Shown here: positions 16,856-24,368 of the stretch, piece by piece
Layout of the letters: every line of letters starts with the position of its first letter
Numbering within the stretch: the stretch's first letter is position 1
Origin: an uncultured Bacilli bacterium
GTDB lineage: Bacteria > Bacillota_I > Bacilli_A > RF39 > UBA660
NCBI GenBank assembly: GCA_944351345.1
Contig: CALVPO010000005.1
Location: 1-24,909 of the forward strand
Reading direction: 5' to 3'
Length of the DNA: 24,909 nucleotides
Program-made: the position numbers and the translations under genes
The notes under the pieces: generated by a model
Databases searched by the model: none
Seen by the model: the letters and a program-made list of their open reading frames with translations, nothing else
Told to the model about the DNA's origin: nothing

Positions 16856-17914
16856 AAATGTAACAAAATAGTAATCATCTTTATCTTTAAAAAATTTGTT
16901 AGTATTTCTATATTCTTTTAATAACATTTTTTTCTTTTCAAATGTATTTATTTTGTGCATATCATATTCAATATTTAGAATATTTAAAAATTTATCTACA
17001 TCTTCTTCTTTAAAAATACATAAATATTTATTAGGAAAATAAGTTGATAAAATTTTTTCTTTAAATATTGTAGCAATTTTATTTTCATTAATTTTTTCAT
17101 AATCATCATTTTCAGCTGAAATTAATAGTAAATATATTTCATTTTTTAAATTTTTAAAAGCTGTTTCTAAATTGTTACCAAATTTTTTAGAATATTCATA
17201 TCTATTATTTTTTTTACTAAACCATACGCCAAATTTATTAACATAAGCCCCACGCATATCTCCTAATTTTATCATATCTCTTTTAATTAGATAACAAAAT
17301 GACTCTTTACCTTTTGTGTCAATTTCTGCTCTACCTATAACAAAATCATCAATAGAAAGTTGTAAAATCTTATCAATAGTGAATTTATTTATAAAAGCTT
17401 CTCTTACTTTTAATTCATTCTTTATATTATTTAAAAATGTTTGATAAGGATATTCATTTATAAATTGTCTCATTATTTCGTCTAATGATTCTTCTTTTGG
17501 AGTTAAATTATATTTTTCTACTAAAGCTTCAATCAATTCATTTCTTAATTTCCAAGTGAATATGTTATTTGTATTTAGTTCTGGTACTGTTTCAAATGGT
17601 ATATTCCATCTTCTGTTTTGACTATTGGTACCAATTTGTTCTTCTAAATGTAGCATATTTATTATTCTTTTTCCAAAGTTAGATATATAAAGATTTATGG
17701 CACCTACTTTGGTATTTAAGGCTTGAGCAATATTTTTTCCATTCGATGTATAGTTTTTACAATCATATAGATAATGTAGAATATCTAATACTTTGTTATT
17801 TTCTTGTGCTTCATTTTCTAGTATTTGTAACCATATTTTTTTATCATTGATTCTTTTTTTATTTACTAACTCATAATAATCATTATCATAATAATTAATT
17901 TTGTTATTATTCAT
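16853..17914 (-). CDS. McrB N-terminal-like restriction-type protein (upstream part of split gene)
   Basis: A protein of 353 residues. Residues about 25-130 resemble the winged-helix-like module found in type IV restriction and HNH-type proteins (KIWLQILENE, LHYLYDCKNYTSNGKNIAQ, NFGKRI, RRWNIPF, FTWKLRNELIEAL). Residues about 160-350 resemble the N-terminal region of McrB-like proteins (FCYLIKRDMIKLG, RGAYVNKFGVWF, NKYLCIFKEED). Together with the in-frame DUF3883 part downstream it would make a 563-codon protein, probably a modified-DNA-sensing defence effector. No P-loop is present. ATG 17914 is chosen for its AGAGGTGAT site and its promoter; an in-frame ATG at 17995 lies upstream of that promoter. 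Function is inferred from domain resemblance, not from a database match. Confidence 0.65.
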   Translation of the reverse strand: MNNNKINYYDNDYYELVNKKRINDKKIWLQILENEAQENNKVLDILHYLYDCKNYTSNGKNIAQALNTKVGAINLYISNFGKRIINMLHLEEQIGTNSQNRRWNIPFETVPELNTNNIFTWKLRNELIEALVEKYNLTPKEESLDEIMRQFINEYPYQTFLNNIKNELKVREAFINKFTIDKILQLSIDDFVIGRAEIDTKGKESFCYLIKRDMIKLGDMRGAYVNKFGVWFSKKNNRYEYSKKFGNNLETAFKNLKNEIYLLLISAENDDYEKINENKIATIFKEKILSTYFPNKYLCIFKEEDVDKFLNILNIEYDMHKINTFEKKKMLLKEYRNTNKFFKDKDDYYFVTF

Positions 17915-17952
17915 AATATCACCTCTTCCTATCGATATAATTACTAAAAAAT

Positions 17953-17981
17953 ATTTTATCATGCTTTGTTTTATTATCCAA
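17953..17981 (-). promoter_or_regulatory. Sigma-A promoter for the McrB-N-like gene
   Basis: On the minus strand TTGGAT (17981-17976) and TAAAAT (17958-17953) are spaced by exactly 17 bp. The expected transcription start (about 17946) leaves a leader of some 30 bases carrying the AGAGGTG ribosome site before ATG 17914. Confidence 0.5.
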
Positions 17982-18037
17982 TAAGTTAGAAGCACTTTAT
18001 TAATAATTTTTCTTAAAATATTAAAAATTTAAATAAT

Positions 18038-18065
18038 AAAAAAATTCCCACTTACTAAGGGAATT
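18038..18065 (-). terminator. LCP-gene terminator, retained only beside the truncated copy
   Basis: On the minus strand AATTCCC (18065-18059), a 9-base loop, GGGAATT (18049-18043) and a T-run to 18038 follow the LCP stop at once. Only the stop-proximal edge of this stem is repeated beside the full-length LCP copy (identity ends at 21269), so that copy lacks the hairpin. Confidence 0.75.
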
Positions 18066-18975
18066 CTTTAATTTTCATTTAAAGCATTATTTATTTCTAT
18101 TTTAGCTTTATTTAAACTATCAGTATCTACTTGCATTACATATAATTTTTGCCATGGATATGAATATGTATAATCCATATGATCATAACCATTTACATCT
18201 ATTGATGTAATATTCCATTTATAGTTATTTTCTATTTGTTTATTGATTATTTCTTGAATGTTATCTTTACTCATATTAGTTTGGAAACTATTTTCTAGTG
18301 TTGATACAAGGTTTAGATAAGTATTTATATCTCTAGATTCAGTAACTTTATTTATAATAGCTTCTATTACTTTTTCTTGATTTCTTCCTCTTTGTCTATC
18401 ACCATCACTAAAAGCATATCTATTTCTTGAGAAGGCTAATGCTTCTTCTCCAGTAAGATTAGTATTTAAACCTTTTTTATATATTCTATTTCCAGCTTTA
18501 AATTCATAGTCTGAATAAACATCTATTCCTCCTATATAATCTACTAGAGATATAAGAGAATTAAAGTTAATTCTAACATAATAGTCAATATCAGTATCTA
18601 AAAAGTTTTCTAATGTTTTTATAGAAGTATCTATTCCATATACTCCAGCATGAGTAAGTTTATCATTAAGGCCACTTTTTCCATAGAGTGGGACATACAT
18701 ATCTCTAGGAATAGATGTTAATAATATTTTACTAGTATTTGGATTAATAGTTGCTATTATATTAACATCACTTCTAGATACTGTATTTATACTACCATAT
18801 GTATCTATACCACTAATATATATATTAAAAGAGTCTTCATCCATATTTATCTTTTTAAAAGTTTCTGTTTTTTTATCAGTTGTTATTTCTATTGTATATA
18901 ATACTTTGGTTTTATTTTCAAAGTCTGTTAATCCTTCATCTAGTATAGAAATATAATTTTCATTTAATAAAATAA
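18060..18975. repeat. 916-bp direct repeat, left copy
   Basis: Same sequence and orientation as 21269-22184 (offset 3,209). I saw no difference in the segments compared, and the encoded residues are identical throughout. Identity stops at 18059/21268 (G against A) and 18976/22185 (A against C). Confidence 0.95.
18068..18975 (-). pseudogene. 5'-truncated LCP (LytR-CpsA-Psr) gene copy
   Basis: It encodes residues from about 165 to the stop at 466 of the full LCP protein at 21277-22677, without any substitution. The three membrane helices and the start region are missing, and upstream sequence is replaced at 18976 by helicase-derived DNA that brings an in-frame stop. An internal ATG at 18844 opens a 258-residue frame holding the whole LCP catalytic core (SRSD, PRDMY, RQRGRNQ), but it has no ribosome binding site and no membrane anchor. 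A product, if any, would stay in the cytoplasm, away from its substrate. The lack of decay points to a very recent event. It keeps the native terminator. Confidence 0.85.
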
Positions 18976-19160
18976 ATAAACATTTTTATTATACGATATT
19001 TCTTTAACAAAAGAAGAAACTCTATATTTTGGACAAACAATATATACTTTATTTTTTTATCTATAATAAGTTTTATTAATTTTATTAATAAATTCTTTAG
19101 CAATGTTTACTTCTTTCATAGATTTAACGCTTTCTTTATAGTTTTTAAATAATTTTTTTA
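18976..19160 (-). pseudogene. Decayed, internally deleted helicase remnant
   Basis: Colinear pieces resemble the helicase gene at 13855-16188, in the same order and strand. About 18977-19059 matches 13879-13961 (by eye about 85-88%), 19059-19088 matches 14017-14046 (three differences in 30), 19083-19102 matches near 14429-14448, and 19098-19160 matches around 15328-15396. The large gaps show internal deletions; no long frame remains. It lies between the truncated LCP copy and the ATPase gene. It derives from a related helicase gene rather than from a fresh copy of the one in this window, because the pieces have diverged. Confidence 0.65.
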
Positions 19161-19244
19161 AAAAATTAAAATTAAGAAATATTGCTAAAATACCAGATAT
19201 TATTTTAATATTTGCGAAAAAAATACAAAATTTAGATAAATAAG

Positions 19245-19285
19245 TATACTTTTAAATACTTTTAATATATAATATATATAGGAGG
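19245..19285 (+). promoter_or_regulatory. Promoter/operator-like stretch and strong RBS before the ATPase gene
   Basis: TATACT (19245-19250), a tandem pair of ATACTTTTA (19246-19254 and 19256-19264), TATAAT (19268-19273) and AGGAGG (19280-19285, eight bases before ATG 19294). No convincing -35 is seen for either -10. The tandem 9-mers could be a regulator site. The rest of 19161-19244 shows nothing recognisable. Confidence 0.3.
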
Positions 19286-19293
19286 AGAGAAAA

Positions 19294-20562
19294 ATGCTTA
19301 TAGAATTTAGTGTTAAGAATTTTTTGTCTTTTAAAGATAAGGTAACATTATCTATGGAAAAAGGTAATGGGGACGAAAATCTAGATAATATAATATCTAA
19401 TAATAATATTAATTTACTTAAAACTGCTGTTATTTATGGAGCAAATGCTTCAGGTAAATCAAATATATTAAAAGCTTTCACTTGTGCTATACTAATGGTA
19501 AGGAATTCTAGTTTAATATCAATTGGAGAAAAATGGAAATTTATAAGACCATTCTTATTTGATGAGGTAAGTAAAGATAAACCAAGTGAATTTGAATTTA
19601 TATTTATAGCAAATAAAGTTAAGTATAGATATTTTTTTTGTGCAGATGCTAACAAAATATATGATGAAGTATTAGATGCTTATTATTCTCAAAAGCCAAC
19701 TAATATTTTTACAAGGACTAATACAAATACTTATGCTTTTACTAATGACAAAAGTAAATTAGAATCTTTAGCTACAAATAATACAGAAAATAAATTATTT
19801 TTAGCAACAGCAACTACATGGAACTATGATAAAACTAAAGATGCTTATCTATGGTTTGCTAGTGCAATAGATACTTATGATTCTTTTGAAAATATGGCTG
19901 ATAAAGATTTGGTTGCATATAGTAGTGGAGAAGAACAATTAAAAGATTTTGCATTAAAATTATTAAAAGAAGCAGACATTCTTATAAAAGATATGATTGT
20001 TGATTATGAAGAAAAAGAAATGGATAGTACAATGGTTGATATGTTAGTTCCACCACTTGCAAGAACTGGTGATAAATTTAAAGTTAAAAATGTTAATATT
20101 GAACTTGAGCATGAAGTTGTAGATGACAATAATAACAGACATATTTATAAATTAAATTTTAATGAAGAATCATCTGGAACAAGAGTGTTATTTTCGTTTG
20201 CTCCATTTTTAAAAAGAGCATTTGAAGCACCCAAAGTTATTGTAGTTGATGAACTAGAAAGAAGTATGCATCCTGCTTTAGTAGAATTTATAGTTAAATT
20301 ATTTAATAATAAAGAAATAAATAAAGTTAATAGTCAATTGATATTTACAACACATGCTATTAACTTATTAAATTTAGAATTGTTAAGAAGAGATCAAATA
20401 TGGTTTACAGAAAAAAATCCAGATAATGGAATTTCAGATTTATACCCACTTGATTCGTTCTCGGTTAGAAAAGATGAAAATATTCAAAAAGGCTATGTAA
20501 ATGGTAGATATGGAGCTATTCCATTTATAAGAGATATTGATTTATGGCTAGAAGACAATTAA
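19294..20562 (+). CDS. AbiL/RloA-type ABC-like AAA ATPase of a defence pair
   Basis: A protein of 422 residues of the ABC-type AAA ATPase group (AAA_15/AAA_21, COG1106). It begins MLIEFSVKNFLSF, the usual OLD/RecF-like N-terminus, with Walker A YGANASGKSN (48-57), an ABC-signature-like ESSGTR (292-297), Walker B VIVVDELERSMHP (315-327) and the switch His in FTTHAINLL (351-359). Paired with an RloB-family gene directly downstream (19-bp overlap) it matches the AbiL type of abortive-infection system (AbiLi + AbiLii) and RloA-RloB pairs linked to restriction loci. The likely role is an ATP-driven sensor or switch controlling the partner. Strong AGGAGG start. It sits between 916-bp direct repeats and opposite in strand to its neighbours, which points to acquisition as a cassette. 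Confidence 0.88.
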   Translation: MLIEFSVKNFLSFKDKVTLSMEKGNGDENLDNIISNNNINLLKTAVIYGANASGKSNILKAFTCAILMVRNSSLISIGEKWKFIRPFLFDEVSKDKPSEFEFIFIANKVKYRYFFCADANKIYDEVLDAYYSQKPTNIFTRTNTNTYAFTNDKSKLESLATNNTENKLFLATATTWNYDKTKDAYLWFASAIDTYDSFENMADKDLVAYSSGEEQLKDFALKLLKEADILIKDMIVDYEEKEMDSTMVDMLVPPLARTGDKFKVKNVNIELEHEVVDDNNNRHIYKLNFNEESSGTRVLFSFAPFLKRAFEAPKVIVVDELERSMHPALVEFIVKLFNNKEINKVNSQLIFTTHAINLLNLELLRRDQIWFTEKNPDNGISDLYPLDSFSVRKDENIQKGYVNGRYGAIPFIRDIDLWLEDN

Positions 20563-21155
20563 GACATAATAATAAAAAGCCCTTAATTGTTATATGTTCA
20601 GAGGGAGGTAAAAAATCTTCGGAATATTACTATTTTAGAAAGCATAGTAATAGGAACTTAAGGATTCAATTTTCTACAGGTAATAGTACTGATCCAAAAG
20701 GTATGTTAGATGATTTGCTAAAGTATATTCATAATGAAGATATTAAATCGGAAGATAATTGTAAAATTTTCTTAGTATTAGATACAGATTTGGATCAAAG
20801 ACGAATAAGTGAAATAAAAGCAATAGAAAGTGAATGCATTAAAAATAATATAGAGATAATTACATCAGCTCCAACTTTTGAAATATGGTATTTAATGCAT
20901 TATCGAAATAAGGGATTAAAGTTTCAAACAAGTAAAGAAGTAAAAAGGGAATTAGAAAAATTAAATGGTACATATATAGAAAGTATGGATATGTATAAAA
21001 TTATTAAGGATTCGACAGATAAAGCAAGAAGTATTGCACAATTTATTGAACAGCAAATTATTAGAAATAATGAAGAATTATTAAGTTCTAATCCACATAC
21101 TAGTATATATAAGATATTAGATGCAATTGATGAATTTAATAATCTAAATGATTGA
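20544..21155 (+). CDS. RloB family protein (AbiLii-like), Toprim-like putative nuclease
   Basis: A protein of 203 residues. Basic N-terminus (ARRQLRHNNKK), then IVICSEGGKKSSEYYYF with the Toprim-like acidic E20, the IFLVLDTD acidic pair (D80, D82), and SAPTFEIWYLMHY (108-120), the signature of the RloB family. The family fold suggests metal-dependent cleavage of nucleic acid, but the target is unproven. The gene overlaps the ATPase end by 19 bp with only a weak ribosome site, so its translation is probably coupled to the ATPase. It is followed by a strong terminator, closing a two-gene unit. In AbiL-type systems both proteins are required. Confidence 0.85.
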   Translation: MARRQLRHNNKKPLIVICSEGGKKSSEYYYFRKHSNRNLRIQFSTGNSTDPKGMLDDLLKYIHNEDIKSEDNCKIFLVLDTDLDQRRISEIKAIESECIKNNIEIITSAPTFEIWYLMHYRNKGLKFQTSKEVKRELEKLNGTYIESMDMYKIIKDSTDKARSIAQFIEQQIIRNNEELLSSNPHTSIYKILDAIDEFNNLND

Positions 21156-21186
21156 TGATAATTCTCTAAAAAAGTAAATAAATAAT

Positions 21187-21228
21187 AAAGCACCAGTACA
21201 AGCTACAAGCGTTGTATTGGTGCTTTTT
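21187..21228 (+). terminator. Strong hairpin terminator of the ATPase-RloB operon
   Basis: The 15-bp stem 21187-21201 with 21212-21226 has one G-T wobble, a 10-base loop and a terminal T-run (21224-21228). It starts with AAAGCACCA and is more GC-rich than nearly everything around it. It lies 31 bases after the RloB stop. Confidence 0.85.
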
Positions 21229-21268
21229 AGTAGAAAACGAGTAATATAGGAATTTTCTAAATTATTAA

Positions 21269-22184
21269 GGAATTCTTTAATTTTCATTTAAAGCATTATT
21301 TATTTCTATTTTAGCTTTATTTAAACTATCAGTATCTACTTGCATTACATATAATTTTTGCCATGGATATGAATATGTATAATCCATATGATCATAACCA
21401 TTTACATCTATTGATGTAATATTCCATTTATAGTTATTTTCTATTTGTTTATTGATTATTTCTTGAATGTTATCTTTACTCATATTAGTTTGGAAACTAT
21501 TTTCTAGTGTTGATACAAGGTTTAGATAAGTATTTATATCTCTAGATTCAGTAACTTTATTTATAATAGCTTCTATTACTTTTTCTTGATTTCTTCCTCT
21601 TTGTCTATCACCATCACTAAAAGCATATCTATTTCTTGAGAAGGCTAATGCTTCTTCTCCAGTAAGATTAGTATTTAAACCTTTTTTATATATTCTATTT
21701 CCAGCTTTAAATTCATAGTCTGAATAAACATCTATTCCTCCTATATAATCTACTAGAGATATAAGAGAATTAAAGTTAATTCTAACATAATAGTCAATAT
21801 CAGTATCTAAAAAGTTTTCTAATGTTTTTATAGAAGTATCTATTCCATATACTCCAGCATGAGTAAGTTTATCATTAAGGCCACTTTTTCCATAGAGTGG
21901 GACATACATATCTCTAGGAATAGATGTTAATAATATTTTACTAGTATTTGGATTAATAGTTGCTATTATATTAACATCACTTCTAGATACTGTATTTATA
22001 CTACCATATGTATCTATACCACTAATATATATATTAAAAGAGTCTTCATCCATATTTATCTTTTTAAAAGTTTCTGTTTTTTTATCAGTTGTTATTTCTA
22101 TTGTATATAATACTTTGGTTTTATTTTCAAAGTCTGTTAATCCTTCATCTAGTATAGAAATATAATTTTCATTTAATAAAATAA
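21269..22184. repeat. 916-bp direct repeat, right copy (inside the intact LCP gene)
   Basis: Partner of 18060-18975. It covers the stop codon, eight bases beyond it, and codons back to about residue 165 of the full-length LCP gene. Confidence 0.95.
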
Positions 22185-22677
22185 CTTCTATATTTTCAGA
22201 TAATAAATTATTAGCAAGGTCTAGGGCATTACTATATTCTTTTTTTGTAATATTAACTTTGTTTTGTAGTACATTAAGAGCTTTTTTATAATTGCTATCA
22301 AATTCTTCTAAAATACCTATTTCTTTATTATTTATATCATTTAATTCTTCGTATTCTGAATCTTTTAAGACAATTACAGAATAGTTATTTATTTCTTTAT
22401 CTACATCGGTTATTTTGTTTAAAATATTATCTGCTTTTAGAAAGACAAATGATACTCCAATAGAGATAATAATTATTATAGATGTTAATATAATAGATAA
22501 TATAGTAAATATTTTATTATTTTTTGTTAAAAGAAAATATATTAGTATTATACTTATAAGATAGAATATTGATAGTGCTATTATATATAATGTTGGTAAC
22601 ATAGATGAATGTATTGCTAAAAATATGCTTATAATACTTACTAATAGAAGTATTATAGTTATAATTTTTTTTATCAT
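21277..22677 (-). CDS. LCP family protein (LytR-CpsA-Psr), full length
   Basis: A 466-residue membrane-anchored ligase that attaches lipid-linked anionic glycans (teichoic acid or capsule) to peptidoglycan. Three N-terminal membrane helices (about 5-22, 28-50, 57-80) are followed by an extracellular accessory domain (about 95-195) and the LCP domain (about 213-385). The latter has GIDTYG (220-225), SRSD (231-234), the PRDMYVP motif (254-260) and GDRQRGRNQEKVI (356-368), whose Arg/Asp residues bind the pyrophosphate of the lipid substrate. A strong AGGAGG precedes ATG 22677. It is a likely partner of the capsule operon, eight kilobases away. Its own terminator is missing downstream, since the sequence changes at 21268, where it converges on the RloB hairpin. 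Confidence 0.92.
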   Translation of the reverse strand: MIKKIITIILLLVSIISIFLAIHSSMLPTLYIIALSIFYLISIILIYFLLTKNNKIFTILSIILTSIIIIISIGVSFVFLKADNILNKITDVDKEINNYSVIVLKDSEYEELNDINNKEIGILEEFDSNYKKALNVLQNKVNITKKEYSNALDLANNLLSENIEVILLNENYISILDEGLTDFENKTKVLYTIEITTDKKTETFKKINMDEDSFNIYISGIDTYGSINTVSRSDVNIIATINPNTSKILLTSIPRDMYVPLYGKSGLNDKLTHAGVYGIDTSIKTLENFLDTDIDYYVRINFNSLISLVDYIGGIDVYSDYEFKAGNRIYKKGLNTNLTGEEALAFSRNRYAFSDGDRQRGRNQEKVIEAIINKVTESRDINTYLNLVSTLENSFQTNMSKDNIQEIINKQIENNYKWNITSIDVNGYDHMDYTYSYPWQKLYVMQVDTDSLNKAKIEINNALNEN

Positions 22678-22702
22678 AATAAAACCTCCTGAAACATTGT
22701 TT

Positions 22703-22730
22703 ATTCTATCACAGTTGGTAAAAAAAACAA
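22703..22730 (-). promoter_or_regulatory. Promoter of the LCP gene
   Basis: On the minus strand TTGTTT (22730-22725), a 16-bp spacer and TAGAAT (22708-22703). Transcription would start near 22696, giving a short leader with AGGAGG (22689-22684). Confidence 0.45.
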
Positions 22731-22797
22731 CTATTATTTATTAATTATTATTTTTATTTACATATTGTGTAAAATTATGTGATTTATTAGCATTTTA

Positions 22798-22826
22798 TTG
22801 ATAAAATTAAAGTTTTGATATATATT
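22798..22826 (+). promoter_or_regulatory. Promoter of the 43-residue membrane peptide gene
   Basis: TTGATA (22798-22803), exactly 17 bp, TATATT (22821-22826). Expected start near 22833, about 29 bases before ATG 22862. It is divergent from the LCP promoter. Confidence 0.45.
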
Positions 22827-22861
22827 TTAGGTGTCAATTATTTCTTTTGTGAGGTGGGAAT

Positions 22862-22993
22862 ATGAAGATATTTTTTATAATATTAGGTATAGTTTTGGTT
22901 TTTATAATATTATTGTTTATTTATTGTGCGTTAGTGTTATCCAGTAGAGCTGATAGGGGAGAAAATTTTAATAATGTTAAGGATAAAAAATAA
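22862..22993 (+). CDS. Small membrane peptide, 43 residues
   Basis: ATG 22862 has an AGGTGGGA ribosome site (22853-22860) and the frame runs to TAA 22991-22993. The product begins MKIFFIILGIVLVFIILLFI, a single hydrophobic helix (about 3-21), then YCALVLSSRADRGE and a short polar, Lys-rich C-terminus. The helix followed by a Cys and a SSRADRGE-like turn resembles short hypothetical membrane proteins common in Bacillota (for example with CALVVASRCS-like segments), which have no assigned role. Its own promoter and ribosome site make a real gene likely. It lies between the divergent LCP gene and sufS. Confidence 0.65.
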   Translation: MKIFFIILGIVLVFIILLFIYCALVLSSRADRGENFNNVKDKK

Positions 22994-23003
22994 TCTTACA
23001 GGC

Positions 23004-23032
23004 TTTAAAATGTTACGTATAAATGATATAAT
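23004..23032 (+). promoter_or_regulatory. Possible promoter for the sufS-sufU operon
   Basis: TTTAAA (23004-23009), 17 bp, perfect TATAAT (23027-23032). A second TATAAT at 23131-23136 is closer to the gene but has only a TTGAAT at 19-bp spacing. Either could serve. Confidence 0.35.
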
Positions 23033-23157
23033 AAAAGTGTTTTAGTTGAAACTATTAATTATAAATTGGTATTTTGTGATAAATATATAGACTTAAATTA
23101 TTGTTTTGAATAGAATAATAGTAGATAAAATATAATTTATTAGTTGGAGGTAATTTT

Positions 23158-24354
23158 GTGAATAGAGAAGATATACCTATGCTTAAAAATAATCTTATAT
23201 ATTTTGATAACGGGGCTACTACTTTAAAACCTCAGTGTGTTATAGATAGTGTTGTTGATTATTATAGTAATTATTGTGCTAATAGTCATAGGGGAGATTA
23301 TAAAAATAGTTTGATAGTTGATAAAATGTATGATGGCGTTAGGAATAAAATAAAGAAGTTTATAAATGCTAATTCTAAGTCGGAGATAGTTTTTACTAGT
23401 GGGACTACTGATTCTTTGAATAGAGTAATATTTGGATATTTTAAGCATACCCTTAAAGCGGGAGATGAAGTACTTATTACTGAGAGTGAACATGCTAGTA
23501 ATATACTTCCTTGGTTTGCTCTTAGTAAGGAGATTGGTATTAAGGTTAAATATATTCCTCTTGATGATAATAATGAGGTGTCTTTAGAGAATGTTAATAA
23601 GACTATTAGTGATAAGACTAAGGTTATTTCTTTAGCATATGTTACTAATGTTATTGGAGATATAAGACCTATCAGAGAAATATGTTCTATTGCACATAAA
23701 AAAGGTATTTTAGTTGTTGTAGATGGAGCTCAGAGTGCTAGTCATATAAAGATGGATGTACAAGTTGATGATGTAGATTTTCTAGCTTGTAGTGCTCATA
23801 AAATGTATGGTCCTACGGGAGTTGGTTTTTTATATGGCAAGTTTTGTCTTTTAGATAAGATGAAGCCTGTTAGTTATGGTGGAGATATGAATGCTATGTT
23901 TACTAGTGATGGTTATATGGAACTTAGGGAAGTGCCTATTAGATTTGAAGCTGGTACGCAGAATATAGCCGGTGTTATTGGTATGGGAGCTTGTATTGAT
24001 TATTTGAATAGTATAGGTCTTAATAAGATAGTAACGCATGAACATAAATTAAAGGAGTATTTAGTAAGTGAGTTAGAGAAGTTAGATAATATAGAAATAT
24101 ATAATAAAAATAATATAGGGAATATTGTTGCTTTTAATGTTCGTGATGTTTTTAGTCAAGATGTTAGTATATATTTAGATAAGTATAATATTTGTGTTAG
24201 GGCTGGTAATCACTGTGCTAAAATACTTAATAATGTTTTTAATGTTAATAATACTTGTAGGGTAAGTTTTGCTTTTTATAATACAAAAGAAGAAATTGAT
24301 GAGTTAATTAGAGTTTTGAAGAGAATTTCTAACATATATAATGAAATATTATAG
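23158..24354 (+). CDS. sufS: SufS-type cysteine desulfurase
   Basis: A 398-residue group II, PLP-dependent cysteine desulfurase supplying sulfur for Fe-S cluster assembly in the cytosol. It shows YFDNGATTLKP (15-25), the stacking H112 in ESEHASN, the VDGAQS motif with D189 and Q192, the PLP Schiff-base lysine K215 in SAHKMYGPTG, and the catalytic C353 in RAGNHCAK. The length is normal for SufS. The start is GTG 23158, seven bases after TTGGAGG (23144-23150); ATG 23179 is too far inside. SufU follows directly as the sulfur acceptor. SufBCD genes are not in this window. Confidence 0.95.
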   Translation: MNREDIPMLKNNLIYFDNGATTLKPQCVIDSVVDYYSNYCANSHRGDYKNSLIVDKMYDGVRNKIKKFINANSKSEIVFTSGTTDSLNRVIFGYFKHTLKAGDEVLITESEHASNILPWFALSKEIGIKVKYIPLDDNNEVSLENVNKTISDKTKVISLAYVTNVIGDIRPIREICSIAHKKGILVVVDGAQSASHIKMDVQVDDVDFLACSAHKMYGPTGVGFLYGKFCLLDKMKPVSYGGDMNAMFTSDGYMELREVPIRFEAGTQNIAGVIGMGACIDYLNSIGLNKIVTHEHKLKEYLVSELEKLDNIEIYNKNNIGNIVAFNVRDVFSQDVSIYLDKYNICVRAGNHCAKILNNVFNVNNTCRVSFAFYNTKEEIDELIRVLKRISNIYNEIL

Positions 24355-24368
24355 ATGGGGTGGAGATT

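Larger units (their letters stand above)
18060..21268. mobile_element. Candidate integrated 3.2-kb circle carrying an ATPase-RloB defence pair
   Basis: One repeat unit (916 bp) plus the 2,293 bp between the repeats. The unique part holds a helicase remnant, the ATPase and RloB genes and a hairpin. The full-length LCP gene lies on the side away from its native terminator, and the 5'-truncated copy keeps that terminator, as expected from a single-crossover integration of a circle bearing an LCP 3' fragment. No integrase, transposase or inverted ends are visible. Recombination between the repeats would release a 3,209-bp circle and restore one intact LCP gene. This is inference from layout; unequal duplication or misassembly are alternatives. 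Confidence 0.4.

Noticed and set aside
18068..18844. A second functional, shorter LCP protein starting at 18844
   Set aside because: No ribosome binding site, no membrane anchor, and identical to the 3' part of the full gene; best seen as a truncated duplicate.
20924..21193. Minus-strand hydrophobic 89-residue frame opposite the end of RloB
   Set aside because: It is a shadow of the RloB gene, with no ribosome site; its hydrophobicity follows from the AT-rich complement.
18060..22184. Insertion sequence or composite transposon
   Set aside because: The long direct repeats hold LCP coding sequence only; no transposase, terminal inverted repeats or target-site duplication are visible.
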